From Neisseria sicca 4320 (lineage in GTDB: Bacteria; Pseudomonadota; Gammaproteobacteria; Burkholderiales; Neisseriaceae): a stretch of DNA of 16,660 nucleotides. The DNA lies in assembly GCF_000193735.1 (NCBI RefSeq), contig NZ_AEPF01000138.1, forward strand, positions 1 to 16,660, in the 5' to 3' direction. Each line of letters starts with the position of its first letter. The stretch's first letter is position 1. Positions 5,402 to 12,119 of this stretch are shown one piece after another. Under the pieces are notes generated by a model. It ran no database searches. It had not been told where the DNA came from and was given only the letters and a program-made list of their open reading frames with translations. The position numbers were made by a program, and so were the translations under genes.

Positions 5402-6052
5402 ATGAGAGCCATCGTCATCGGGGCAACCGGCGCAACAGGCAGATCCCTGTTGCCCTTGCTGACAGCACATTCAGAAATCGAGCGTATCGACTGCTTCGGA
5501 CGCAGAAATCCCGATTTTTCCCATCAAAAGCTGTACGCTCATCAGATTGATTTTGCCCGGATTGAAACATGGCGTGATGAAGTGCAGGGTGATGTGTTGT
5601 TTGCCTGCTTGGGCACGACTTTGAAAGCGGCAGGCAGCAAAGAGGCGCAATGGGCTGTCGATTACGAAGCGAATCTTGAGTTTGCCAAAGCCGCACGAGA
5701 AAACGGCGTGAATACCTTGGTTTTGGTTTCCGCTTCCGGCGCCAATGCTGCTTCGAGCCTGTTTTATCCAAGGATGAAAGGCGAATTGGAGCAGGCATTG
5801 ATTGCTTTGAACTTTCCGCACCTTATCATTTTCCGTCCGCCATTGCTGATTCGTCCGAACAGCGACCGCTTGGGCGAAAAGGTTGCCGAACGGATTTTGA
5901 ACGGGTTCAACCGCATCGGTCTGCTGAAAAACCAACGCCTGCTTGCCGTTGAGACATTGGCAAAAGCCATGCTGAAGGCAGCTTTGAGGTCGTCTGAACA
6001 TTCAGTGCAGGTATATGAACCTCAAGATATTTTCAGACTTTCGGACGGATAA
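5402..6052 (+). CDS. NAD(P)H-binding Rossmann-fold protein (atypical SDR, YbjT/HTATIP2-like)
   Basis: 216 residues starting MRAIVIGATGATGRSLLPLL: the glycine-rich dinucleotide loop GATGATG is at residues 7-13. FACLGTTLKAAGS, LVLVSASGA and the later YPRMKGELE (a Tyr-x-x-x-Lys pair) match atypical short-chain dehydrogenase proteins such as the NAD(P)-binding HTATIP2/YbjT group. The substrate is unknown. The ATG follows pyrF by 13 bases with only a DUS between, so translation probably depends on coupling to pyrF. A second DUS lies in frame near the C-terminus, coding Arg-Ser-Ser-Glu. Confidence 0.85.
   Translation: MRAIVIGATGATGRSLLPLLTAHSEIERIDCFGRRNPDFSHQKLYAHQIDFARIETWRDEVQGDVLFACLGTTLKAAGSKEAQWAVDYEANLEFAKAARENGVNTLVLVSASGANAASSLFYPRMKGELEQALIALNFPHLIIFRPPLLIRPNSDRLGEKVAERILNGFNRIGLLKNQRLLAVETLAKAMLKAALRSSEHSVQVYEPQDIFRLSDG
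5987..5998 (+). repeat. DUS inside the Rossmann-fold gene
   Basis: Exact AGGTCGTCTGAA read in frame as Arg-Ser-Ser-Glu close to the C-terminus. Confidence 0.85.
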
Positions 6053-6096
6053 TTCGAATACGCAGTTTTGCAGAAAATTTTAACAACGGAGCCAGT

Positions 6097-7059
6097 ATGG
6101 TTACCAAGTTCCAACAAGAAACCCTCAAATCCCGTTTCGCACAAGCCAAAGTCCTGGTTGTCGGCGACGTGATGCTCGACCGCTATTGGTTTGGCGACGT
6201 GTCCCGTATTTCGCCCGAAGCCCCCGTGCCGGTGGCGAAAATCGGACGTATCGACCAGCGGGCGGGCGGAGCGGCGAACGTCGCGCGCAACATCGCTTCG
6301 TTGGGCGGCAAAGCAGGGCTGTTGTCGGTAACCGGCGACGACGAAGCCGCCAACGCACTCGACGCGCTGATGGCGCAGGACGGCGTTACCTCCTATCTGA
6401 TGCGCGACAAACAAATCGCCACCACCGTCAAACTGCGCGTCGTTGCCCGCAACCAGCAGCTTATCCGCCTTGATTTTGAAGAGCATCCCAACCGCGAAGT
6501 GTTGGAACAAATCAAGCAGCAATACCGTGAAATCTTGCCCGAATACGATGCAATCATTTTTTCAGACTACGGCAAAGGCGGCCTGTCGCACATCTCCGAT
6601 ATGATAGATTGGGCGAAACACGCAGGTAAAACCGTATTAATCGACCCCAAAGGCGACGATTACGAAAAATACGCCGGCGCTACGCTGATTACGCCCAACT
6701 GCGCCGAATTGAAAGAAGTGGTCGGCAGTTGGAAAAACGAAAGCGAGCTGACCGAAAAAGCGCAAAACCTGCGCCGCCACCTCGACCTGACCGCCGTTTT
6801 ACTGACCCGAAGCGAAGAGGGCATGACCCTGTTCAGCGAAGGCGAACCCATTTACCAGCCCACCCGCGCCCAAGAAGTTTACGACGTATCCGGCGCAGGC
6901 GACACCGTCATTGCCGGAGTGGGCTTGGGGCTGGCGGCAGGCTACACCATGCCCGAAGCCATGCACCTTGCCAATACCGCCGCCGGTGTCGTCGTCGCCA
7001 AACTCGGCACAGCGGTTTGCTCGTTTGCAGAGTTGAACAAAGCATTGGAAGGGCAATAA
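6097..7059 (+). CDS. hldA: D-glycero-beta-D-manno-heptose-7-phosphate kinase
   Basis: The enzyme (also called RfaE1) phosphorylates heptose-7-phosphate at C1 on the way to ADP-heptose for the lipooligosaccharide inner core. It is a PfkB/ribokinase-family protein: GDVMLDRYWFG at residues 23-33, GGAANVARN near 57-65, and the nucleotide/catalytic motif DVSGAGDT at 263-270 with Asp269 as the expected base. At 320 residues it has only the kinase domain; the C-terminal nucleotidyltransferase half of enterobacterial HldE is absent, so a separate HldC is expected elsewhere. A ribosome site (CGGAG) precedes the ATG. hldD follows by 88 bases in the same direction and acts later in the same pathway. Confidence 0.94.
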   Translation: MVTKFQQETLKSRFAQAKVLVVGDVMLDRYWFGDVSRISPEAPVPVAKIGRIDQRAGGAANVARNIASLGGKAGLLSVTGDDEAANALDALMAQDGVTSYLMRDKQIATTVKLRVVARNQQLIRLDFEEHPNREVLEQIKQQYREILPEYDAIIFSDYGKGGLSHISDMIDWAKHAGKTVLIDPKGDDYEKYAGATLITPNCAELKEVVGSWKNESELTEKAQNLRRHLDLTAVLLTRSEEGMTLFSEGEPIYQPTRAQEVYDVSGAGDTVIAGVGLGLAAGYTMPEAMHLANTAAGVVVAKLGTAVCSFAELNKALEGQ

Positions 7060-7087
7060 TCCCTTTTTCAGACGCCCCATCTTTCCA

Positions 7088-7125
7088 AGGTCGTCTGAAA
7101 CGAATGCAACGAGTTTCGCTAAAAC
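7088..7125 (+). repeat. DUS with DUS-tail repeat between hldA and hldD
   Basis: Exact AGGTCGTCTGAA (7088-7099) runs directly into ACGAATGCAACGAGTTTCG and CTAAAACC, which is related to the 24-bp units at 1861-1908 and to sequence at 13281. TTTCAGACG at about 7067-7075 could pair with CGTCTGAAA, but no T-run follows, so this is not a convincing terminator. Confidence 0.7.
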
Positions 7126-7147
7126 CAAAAATCAAAGGAAACCCAAT

Positions 7148-8152
7148 ATGACCATCATCGTAACAGGCGCGGCCGGCTTTATCGGCAGCAACATCATCAA
7201 AGCCCTCAACCAACGCGGCATTACCGACATCGTCGCCGTTGACAACCTGACCCGCGGCGAAAAATTCAAAAACCTTGCCGAGTGTGAAATCGCCCACTAC
7301 CTCGACAAAAACGAATTCATCCGCCAAGTGCGCGGCCATCTTCTGCCTTACGGAGACATCGAAGCCGTCTTCCACCAAGGCGCGTGTTCCGACACCATGA
7401 ACCACGACGGTCTCTACATGATGGACAACAACTACCAGTATACGCTCGACCTCCTAGACTGGTGTCAGGACGAACGCATCCCCTTTCTCTACGCCTCCAG
7501 CGCTGCCGTGTACGGCAAAGGCGAAATCTTCCGCGAAGAGCGCGAACTCGAAAAACCGCTCAACGTCTACGGCTACTCCAAATTCCTATTTGACCAAGTA
7601 TTGCGCCGCCGCATGGAAGAAGGCCTGACCGCTCAAGTCGTCGGCTTCCGCTACTTCAACGTTTACGGACAACACGAACAACACAAAGGCCGCATGGCAT
7701 CCGTCGCCTTCCACCATTTCAACCAATACCGCGAAAATGGTTACGTCAACCTGTTCGGCGCCAACGACGGCTACGGCAACGGCGAACAAACCCGCGACTT
7801 CGTCAGCGTCGAAGACGTCGCCAAAGTCAACCTCTACTTCTTCGACCACCCAAACCTCTCCGGCATCTACAACCTCGGCACCGGCCGCAGCCAACAGTTC
7901 AACGAACTCGCCGCCGCCACCGTCAACGCCTGCCGCGCAGCCGAAGGCAAACCTGAAATGAGCTTGAAAGAGCTGGTAGAAGAAGAACTTATCCGCTACA
8001 TCCCCTTCCCCGACGCGCTCAAAGGCAAATACCAAAGCTTCACCCAAGCCGACATCACCAAACTGCGCGAAGCCGGATACAAGGAGGAATTTTTGGATGT
8101 CAAAGCAGGTGTCGAGCGCTACGTCAAATGGATGCTGGAAAATTTGGCTTAA
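7148..8152 (+). CDS. hldD: ADP-L-glycero-D-manno-heptose-6-epimerase
   Basis: HldD (RfaD) inverts C6 of ADP-D,D-heptose to give the L,D form used by heptosyltransferases. It is an extended short-chain dehydrogenase: the NADP loop TGAAGFIG is at residues 6-13, YASSAAVYGKG follows, and the catalytic pair is Tyr141-x-x-x-Lys145 in NVYGYSK, close to the E. coli positions 140 and 144. The 334 residues are slightly longer than the roughly 310 of enterobacterial HldD. The ribosome site AAAGGAAA precedes the ATG. It is the last gene of the plus-strand block and ends at a bidirectional DUS terminator. Confidence 0.96.
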   Translation: MTIIVTGAAGFIGSNIIKALNQRGITDIVAVDNLTRGEKFKNLAECEIAHYLDKNEFIRQVRGHLLPYGDIEAVFHQGACSDTMNHDGLYMMDNNYQYTLDLLDWCQDERIPFLYASSAAVYGKGEIFREERELEKPLNVYGYSKFLFDQVLRRRMEEGLTAQVVGFRYFNVYGQHEQHKGRMASVAFHHFNQYRENGYVNLFGANDGYGNGEQTRDFVSVEDVAKVNLYFFDHPNLSGIYNLGTGRSQQFNELAAATVNACRAAEGKPEMSLKELVEEELIRYIPFPDALKGKYQSFTQADITKLREAGYKEEFLDVKAGVERYVKWMLENLA

Positions 8153-8168
8153 TTTGAAATGCCCATAA

Positions 8169-8215
8169 AAAAGGTCGTCTGAAAACTCGGATTTGAAGTT
8201 TTCAGACGACCTTTT
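8169..8215. terminator. Bidirectional DUS terminator between hldD and dapC
   Basis: AAAAGGTCGTCTGAAAAC (8169-8186) and its perfect complement (8198-8215) surround an 11-base loop. A T-run follows in each direction (TTTT on plus, six T on minus). It serves the convergent genes hldD and dapC and contains two exact DUS in opposite orientation. Confidence 0.9.
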
Positions 8216-8233
8216 ATTGAACCGCTACCTTAT

Positions 8234-9421
8234 TCAGCGATACAGGGAAACGATGGTTTCGGCGGCTTTGACGCAGCTGTCGACATCGGCGACCAAGGCA
8301 ATGCGGACGTAGCCTTCGCCAGGGTTGCCCCATTCGGTATCGCGGGCGAGAAAGCGACCGGGTAGGACTTGGATGGCGGCTTTTTGCCAGAGGTTTTTGG
8401 CGAATGCCAAGTCGTTGCCATCGGGGACTTTCAGCCAGATGTAGAACGATGCGTCGGGCAGTTTGACATCGAATACCTGCTGCAAAATAGGGATGACGCG
8501 GTCGAATTTTTCCTGATACAGGCGGCGGTTGGCGATGACGTGTTCTTCGTCGTTCCATGCGGCGATGCTGGCGCGTTGGACGGGGATGCTCATTGCGCTG
8601 CCGTGGTAGGTGCGGTAGAGCAGGAAGTTTTTAAGCAATTCGGCATCGCCTGCGACAAAACCGGAGCGCAGTCCGGGGACGTTGGAGCGTTTGGAGAGGC
8701 TGGTGAACATGACGATATTGCGGTTGCTGCGCCCTAATTGTGCTGCTGCCTGTAAGCCGCCTATGGGTTTGTTGCCGTCGAAATAGATTTCGGAATAGCA
8801 TTCGTCGGAAGCGATGATGAAACCGTATTTGTCTTGCAGATCAAAGATTTCTTGCCAGTCTTCCACTTGCAGGACGCTGCCGCTGGGATTGTTGGGCGAG
8901 CAGACGAACATGACTTTAGTGCGTTGCCATACGTCTTCGGCGATGCTTTTCCAATCGGGCTTGAAGGACGGGGCGGGACAGTTGGCGAAACGGATTTCGC
9001 CGCCGCCGAGAATGGCTGCACCTTCGTAGATTTGGTAGAACGGATTGGGACTGAGGACGACGGGTTTGAGGTCGTCTGAAACGGGATTTAAGACAGCTTG
9101 AACGAAGGAAAACAAGGCTTCGCGGCTGCCGAGTACGGGCAGAACTTCTGTATCGGGATTGACGGTCAACCCGTCGTAACGGCGTTGCAACCAGTCGGCA
9201 CAGGCTTGGCGTAATTCGGGCAGACCTGCGGTCAGGGGGTATTTTTCCAGTTCGTGCAGCGAGGCGGTCAGTGCGGAGGTAATGACTTCGGGCGTAGGAT
9301 GTTTCGGTTCGCCGATGTGCAGGGGAACAGGAGTAACGCCTTCGGGATGGTTAACGCCCTGCATGGCTTCGCGCAGGCGGGCGAATGGATAGGGTTGGAG
9401 TTGGTCGAGTAGTGGGTTCAT
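8234..9421 (-). CDS. dapC: Succinyldiaminopimelate aminotransferase
   Basis: DapC transaminates N-succinyl-2-amino-6-ketopimelate with glutamate in the succinylase route to mDAP and lysine, using PLP. The 395 residues form a class I/II aminotransferase: LHIGEPKHPTP at 34-44, SPNNPSG at 175-181, SDECYSEIYF at 205-214 (Asp206 and Tyr209 contact PLP), and Lys244 in SLSKRSNVPGLRSGF as the Schiff-base lysine. The EPKHPTP start is typical of proteobacterial DapC rather than of aspartate aminotransferase. A DUS lies in frame at residues 115-119, coding Ser-Asp-Asp-Leu-Lys. The gene stands alone on minus between two DUS terminators. Confidence 0.92.
   Translation of the reverse strand: MNPLLDQLQPYPFARLREAMQGVNHPEGVTPVPLHIGEPKHPTPEVITSALTASLHELEKYPLTAGLPELRQACADWLQRRYDGLTVNPDTEVLPVLGSREALFSFVQAVLNPVSDDLKPVVLSPNPFYQIYEGAAILGGGEIRFANCPAPSFKPDWKSIAEDVWQRTKVMFVCSPNNPSGSVLQVEDWQEIFDLQDKYGFIIASDECYSEIYFDGNKPIGGLQAAAQLGRSNRNIVMFTSLSKRSNVPGLRSGFVAGDAELLKNFLLYRTYHGSAMSIPVQRASIAAWNDEEHVIANRRLYQEKFDRVIPILQQVFDVKLPDASFYIWLKVPDGNDLAFAKNLWQKAAIQVLPGRFLARDTEWGNPGEGYVRIALVADVDSCVKAAETIVSLYR
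9069..9080 (+). repeat. DUS inside dapC
   Basis: Exact AGGTCGTCTGAA on plus; on the coding strand it reads Ser-Asp-Asp-Leu, followed by Lys-Pro. The same SDDLKP peptide comes from a DUS in the pseudouridine synthase gene. Confidence 0.85.
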
Positions 9422-9450
9422 GGGTGTTCCAGATGTCTATCGAGACGGCC

Positions 9451-9459
9451 ATCTTAGCA
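9451..9459 (-). promoter_or_regulatory. Possible extended -10 promoter of dapC
   Basis: On the minus strand TGCTAAGAT fits an extended -10 (TGn plus a four-of-six match to TATAAT), about 30 bases upstream of the dapC ATG. No good -35 is visible, which is tolerated with an extended -10. Confidence 0.35.
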
Positions 9460-9512
9460 TTTTTTATGCGGATTTTGTTGACAATGTATCCCATAGAAAG
9501 GGAGGCAGGATG

Positions 9513-9545
9513 AAGGTCGTCTGAAAACTGTTTTCGGACGACCTT
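9513..9545. terminator. DUS inverted repeat upstream of dapC
   Basis: AAGGTCGTCTGAAAA (9513-9527) and TTTTCGGACGACCTT (9531-9545) form a 15-bp stem with one G-T wobble and a very short loop. It lies between the flavoprotein gene and dapC and probably backs up the A/T-flanked hairpin at 9573-9605. Confidence 0.65.
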
Positions 9546-9572
9546 TGGAGAGGAACATGATTTGCCAGCGAT

Positions 9573-9605
9573 AAAAAAGAGCATATTGAATATGCCCTTT
9601 TTTGT
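9573..9605. terminator. Rho-independent terminator of the flavoprotein gene
   Basis: GAGCATATT and AATATGCCC form a stem with one mismatch, flanked by AAAAAA on one side and TTTTTT on the other, so it can act in both directions. It starts 23 bases after the stop of the minus-strand flavoprotein gene. Confidence 0.7.
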
Positions 9606-9627
9606 TGTGCAAATCTGCGGATATGAA

Positions 9628-10797
9628 TTATTTGGCTGCTGCGGGGAGAGCGCCGTTAAGCAGATATTGAATGGTTTCCTGCACCGTGCGGATAGCATTG
9701 CCAAATGGCAGCGGGTCTTTACCGCGGAAAAACAGGCCTTTATCGACTTCGCCACGGAAGGCGGCAGAGAGTTGGATGTCGATGCAGAATTGTCCGGCTT
9801 TTGCCAAACCGTCGCGCAGTCCGCAGCTGGTCAGGCAGTTCAAGCCTTGCGTACAGCGGCGCGGGTCGGCTTTGGCATTGGCTTGCAGCTTGGATTCGCG
9901 CTTGATGTAGCTGTCTAGGAATTTGGTACGCACACCGCGTGCGGGCAATCCGGCGACGGACATAAATTCGACAACATGCTCGGTTTCTGCGCCTGCCAGT
10001 GTTTTTTTGAAGTTGATGTGGGCATCGCCTTCTTCGGTAACCGCAAACGCCGTACCGATTTGGACGGCAGACGCGCCCCAGTTTTTCAGGGCAGTTTTGA
10101 CTTTTTCAAAGTTCGCCATGCCGCCGGCAAGGATGAGTGGGATTTTTTCGCTTTCAAGGCCTAAGTTCTTGAATACTTCAAAAGTTTCTTCGATGACGCG
10201 TTTGAATTCAAACTTGGCATCGTTCACACCTGCCACGCTTGCCGCGCCTAAGTGTCCGGCAGCGTGTGCGGGATGTTCGATAACGATGGCATCGGGCAAA
10301 ACACCTTTTTTCATCCAGCGTTTCAATACGATACCGATACCGCGCGATTCGGACAAAATCGGGAACAGGGCGACATCTTTGTGATAACCCTCAGTCATTT
10401 CGGGCAAATCCAGCGGCAATCCCGCACCCATCACAATCGCGTCCGCACCCGATTCGCAGGCTTGGCGGACATAGGCGGCGTGGTCTTTGACGGCCTTCAT
10501 GACGTTGACGGCGATCATACCTTTGCCGTTTGCGTCGGCTTTGGCTTTTTGGATTTCGCGGTCAAGCGCGGTACAGTTGAGTCGGGTGTATTTTTCTTCA
10601 CTCGGATTGATTTTGGATTCGGCGAGCAGGTCGTCATGCAGGTGGCGCAAATCGACGCTGGCAATCGTGCCAACACCGTTTTCACGGGCGACTGCGCTGG
10701 AGAGTTTCGATGCGGAAACGCCCACGCCCATTCCGCCTTGAACGACGGGAATCAATGATTTGCCTCGAATGAGCAATGGGTCGAAGTTGCTTTGCAT
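9628..10797 (-). CDS. Nitronate monooxygenase family FMN protein (2-nitropropane dioxygenase-like)
   Basis: 389 residues of the TIM-barrel flavin family that includes nitronate monooxygenase and enoyl-reductase-like proteins. Visible are PVVQGGMGVGVSASKL near residues 17-32 (FMN site), the IEHPAHAAGHLGA segment at 173-185 with His182 at the position of the family's catalytic His, LILAGGMAN near 221-229, and AVQIGTAFAVTEE near 244-256 (phosphate-binding). The true substrate is uncertain. A C-terminal cluster, Cys315-x5-Cys321-x3-Cys325-x12-Cys338, is beyond the core barrel and might bind metal or an iron-sulfur cluster. The ribosome site AAGGAA precedes the ATG. The gene is monocistronic between an AT-rich promoter region and two terminators. 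Confidence 0.85.
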   Translation of the reverse strand: MQSNFDPLLIRGKSLIPVVQGGMGVGVSASKLSSAVARENGVGTIASVDLRHLHDDLLAESKINPSEEKYTRLNCTALDREIQKAKADANGKGMIAVNVMKAVKDHAAYVRQACESGADAIVMGAGLPLDLPEMTEGYHKDVALFPILSESRGIGIVLKRWMKKGVLPDAIVIEHPAHAAGHLGAASVAGVNDAKFEFKRVIEETFEVFKNLGLESEKIPLILAGGMANFEKVKTALKNWGASAVQIGTAFAVTEEGDAHINFKKTLAGAETEHVVEFMSVAGLPARGVRTKFLDSYIKRESKLQANAKADPRRCTQGLNCLTSCGLRDGLAKAGQFCIDIQLSAAFRGEVDKGLFFRGKDPLPFGNAIRTVQETIQYLLNGALPAAAK

Positions 10798-10899
10798 GTA
10801 TGGGTTCCTTGATGGTTGCGGGTGGTGTTTTTAATAGACGGGTATCTGTATCGAGGTTGCTTTTATCGGCTAAATGATACCTGTTTTAAGATTTTAGGA

Positions 10900-10905
10900 A
10901 TTATA
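10900..10905 (-). promoter_or_regulatory. Candidate -10 box for the flavoprotein gene
   Basis: A perfect TATAAT on the minus strand, about 100 bases upstream of the start codon. The -35 region is poor. It lies in the AT-rich stretch described for 10798-11118. Confidence 0.4.
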
Positions 10906-11050
10906 CTCTAATCAAATGGGAAATTAGAGTTTTAATACAGTTTCTTTGTTAAAATAATCTTAATATATTGTTAATTAAGAAATTATTGTTTTGATTGTCA
11001 ATAGTGTGCAGCGGTATTTTTAGGACGAATGTGTCGTTTAAAAATCAAAA

Positions 11051-11090
11051 AGGTCGTCTGAAAACCTGATTGGGCTTTTTCAGACGACCT
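11051..11090. terminator. DUS terminator of the epimerase-like gene
   Basis: AGGTCGTCTGAAAA (11051-11064) and its perfect complement (11077-11090) with a 12-base loop. On the minus strand the stem is followed by TTTTTGATTTTT, right for ending the upstream minus-strand gene. Confidence 0.88.
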
Positions 11091-11118
11091 ATGCTTTGCC
11101 GGTAAAGATTCGGGTTGT

Positions 11119-12045
11119 TTATGGACGGTTGGCTGCTATATGGTAGCGCGTTTCAAATGCGGCTTCTTCTCCCGCGTCCAGCTTGATTAACCCTAAACCG
11201 TTGTTGAAGCAGTCGGGGGCGCCGCTGAGGTTTTCGATGGCGATGGTGTCGCGTGTCGATGGGGTGAAGATTTGCAGGTAGGGATAGGAGGTGTCGGGGT
11301 AGATGCTCAGGGTCAGCCCGTTGCCGGAAAGCTTGCAGGCGGCGGGTTTGCTGCGTGCCAAGACAAAGCTGTTGTCCAATTCGATGCCTGCCAGGCTTGA
11401 GGTCGTCTGAAAACGGGCGTCGTCAATCATGCTGCCGTCGGGAACCAAATCGGCATCGAAGCCCAGGCGTTTGCTGCTGTCGATTTCCAGTGACCAGTCG
11501 TCGGTTGTGCCTCCGAGCGTGAAATAGGGGTGCCAGCCGTCTGCGAGCGGCATGGCGGTCATGCCTTGGTTGCGGACGGTGGAGCGGATGCTTAAGCCGT
11601 CTGCGCTGAGGCGGTAGTGGACGGTCAGGCTGAAGGGAAAGTGATAGCCGCTGTCGTCTTGTGCGTAATCTGCGCGGATTTCGACTTCGGCGGATTGGTT
11701 GTCGGCATGGCTGTTGACGAGGGCGAACTCGCGGTCATACATCAAGCCGTGTGCCGCGTGTTCGGCGAGTTTGAATTTGCCGCACTGATACGCTTTGCCG
11801 TCAAAGCTGTATTTGCCGTGGCGCAGGCGGCAGGCGTACGGGCTGAGTTTGCCGCTGCGGAACCATTCGGTCAGGCTCTCGCGGGCGTGTTGCGGGGTAT
11901 CGTAGGCTTTGACGATGTTGAACCATGTACCGTCGGGGCGGCGGATTTCGTAGCGGTTGAGCAGTCCGCCGTAAAGATAAATTTCCGCGCGCAAATCGGG
12001 GGAGGCGAGCAGCAGGCGGTCGTTGTCGGTTTTGAGTGTGAACAT
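11119..12045 (-). CDS. Aldose 1-epimerase (galactose mutarotase-like) family protein
   Basis: 308 residues of the galactose-mutarotase-like beta-sandwich family. Typical segments are HAAHGLMYDREF with His99, DGWHPYF with His172, and IAIENLSGAPDCFNNG with Glu271 as the likely catalytic base. Family members interconvert alpha and beta anomers of hexoses or hexose phosphates; the substrate here cannot be told from sequence. There is no signal peptide, so it is cytoplasmic. A DUS in frame codes for Phe-Gln-Thr-Thr-Ser (212-216). It lies downstream of the pseudouridine synthase gene but behind a DUS terminator, so it is probably a separate unit. Confidence 0.87.
   Translation of the reverse strand: MFTLKTDNDRLLLASPDLRAEIYLYGGLLNRYEIRRPDGTWFNIVKAYDTPQHARESLTEWFRSGKLSPYACRLRHGKYSFDGKAYQCGKFKLAEHAAHGLMYDREFALVNSHADNQSAEVEIRADYAQDDSGYHFPFSLTVHYRLSADGLSIRSTVRNQGMTAMPLADGWHPYFTLGGTTDDWSLEIDSSKRLGFDADLVPDGSMIDDARFQTTSSLAGIELDNSFVLARSKPAACKLSGNGLTLSIYPDTSYPYLQIFTPSTRDTIAIENLSGAPDCFNNGLGLIKLDAGEEAAFETRYHIAANRP
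11400..11411 (+). repeat. DUS inside the epimerase-like gene
   Basis: Exact AGGTCGTCTGAA on plus; read on the coding strand as part of Phe-Gln-Thr-Thr-Ser, a different frame from the Ser-Asp-Asp-Leu reading used in dapC and the pseudouridine synthase gene. Confidence 0.85.
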
Positions 12046-12082
12046 GAGGCGGCTCCCGATTGGGGTTGGGGCAGGGTGTATA

Positions 12083-12115
12083 AAAGGTCGTCTGAAAAGT
12101 TTTCAGACGACCTTT
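12083..12115. terminator. DUS palindrome terminating the pseudouridine synthase gene
   Basis: AAAGGTCGTCTGAAAA (12083-12098), a single central G, then the perfect complement (12100-12115): a near-perfect 33-bp palindrome. On minus it is followed by TTTTATAC-like sequence. It begins 5 bases after the synthase stop and lies in the leader of the epimerase-like gene. Confidence 0.85.
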
Positions 12116-12119
12116 GCGG

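Larger units (their letters stand above)
10798..11118. other. Gene-free AT-rich intergenic region
   Basis: 321 bases between the flavoprotein start and the epimerase-like stop, both on minus. It holds the ribosome site and candidate -10 box of the flavoprotein gene and the DUS terminator of the epimerase-like gene. The stretch at about 10880-11045 is strikingly AT-rich (TTAATATATTGTTAATTAAG) compared with the neighbouring genes; I see no gene or RNA there. Confidence 0.7.

Noticed and set aside
7060..7100. Terminator between hldA and hldD
   Set aside because: TTTCAGACG can pair with CGTCTGAAA, but the arms match only over nine bases and no T-run follows, so read-through into hldD is likely.
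10252..10758. 168-residue plus-strand frame opposite the flavoprotein gene
   Set aside because: The minus strand encodes a clear FMN barrel; this frame has no independent support.
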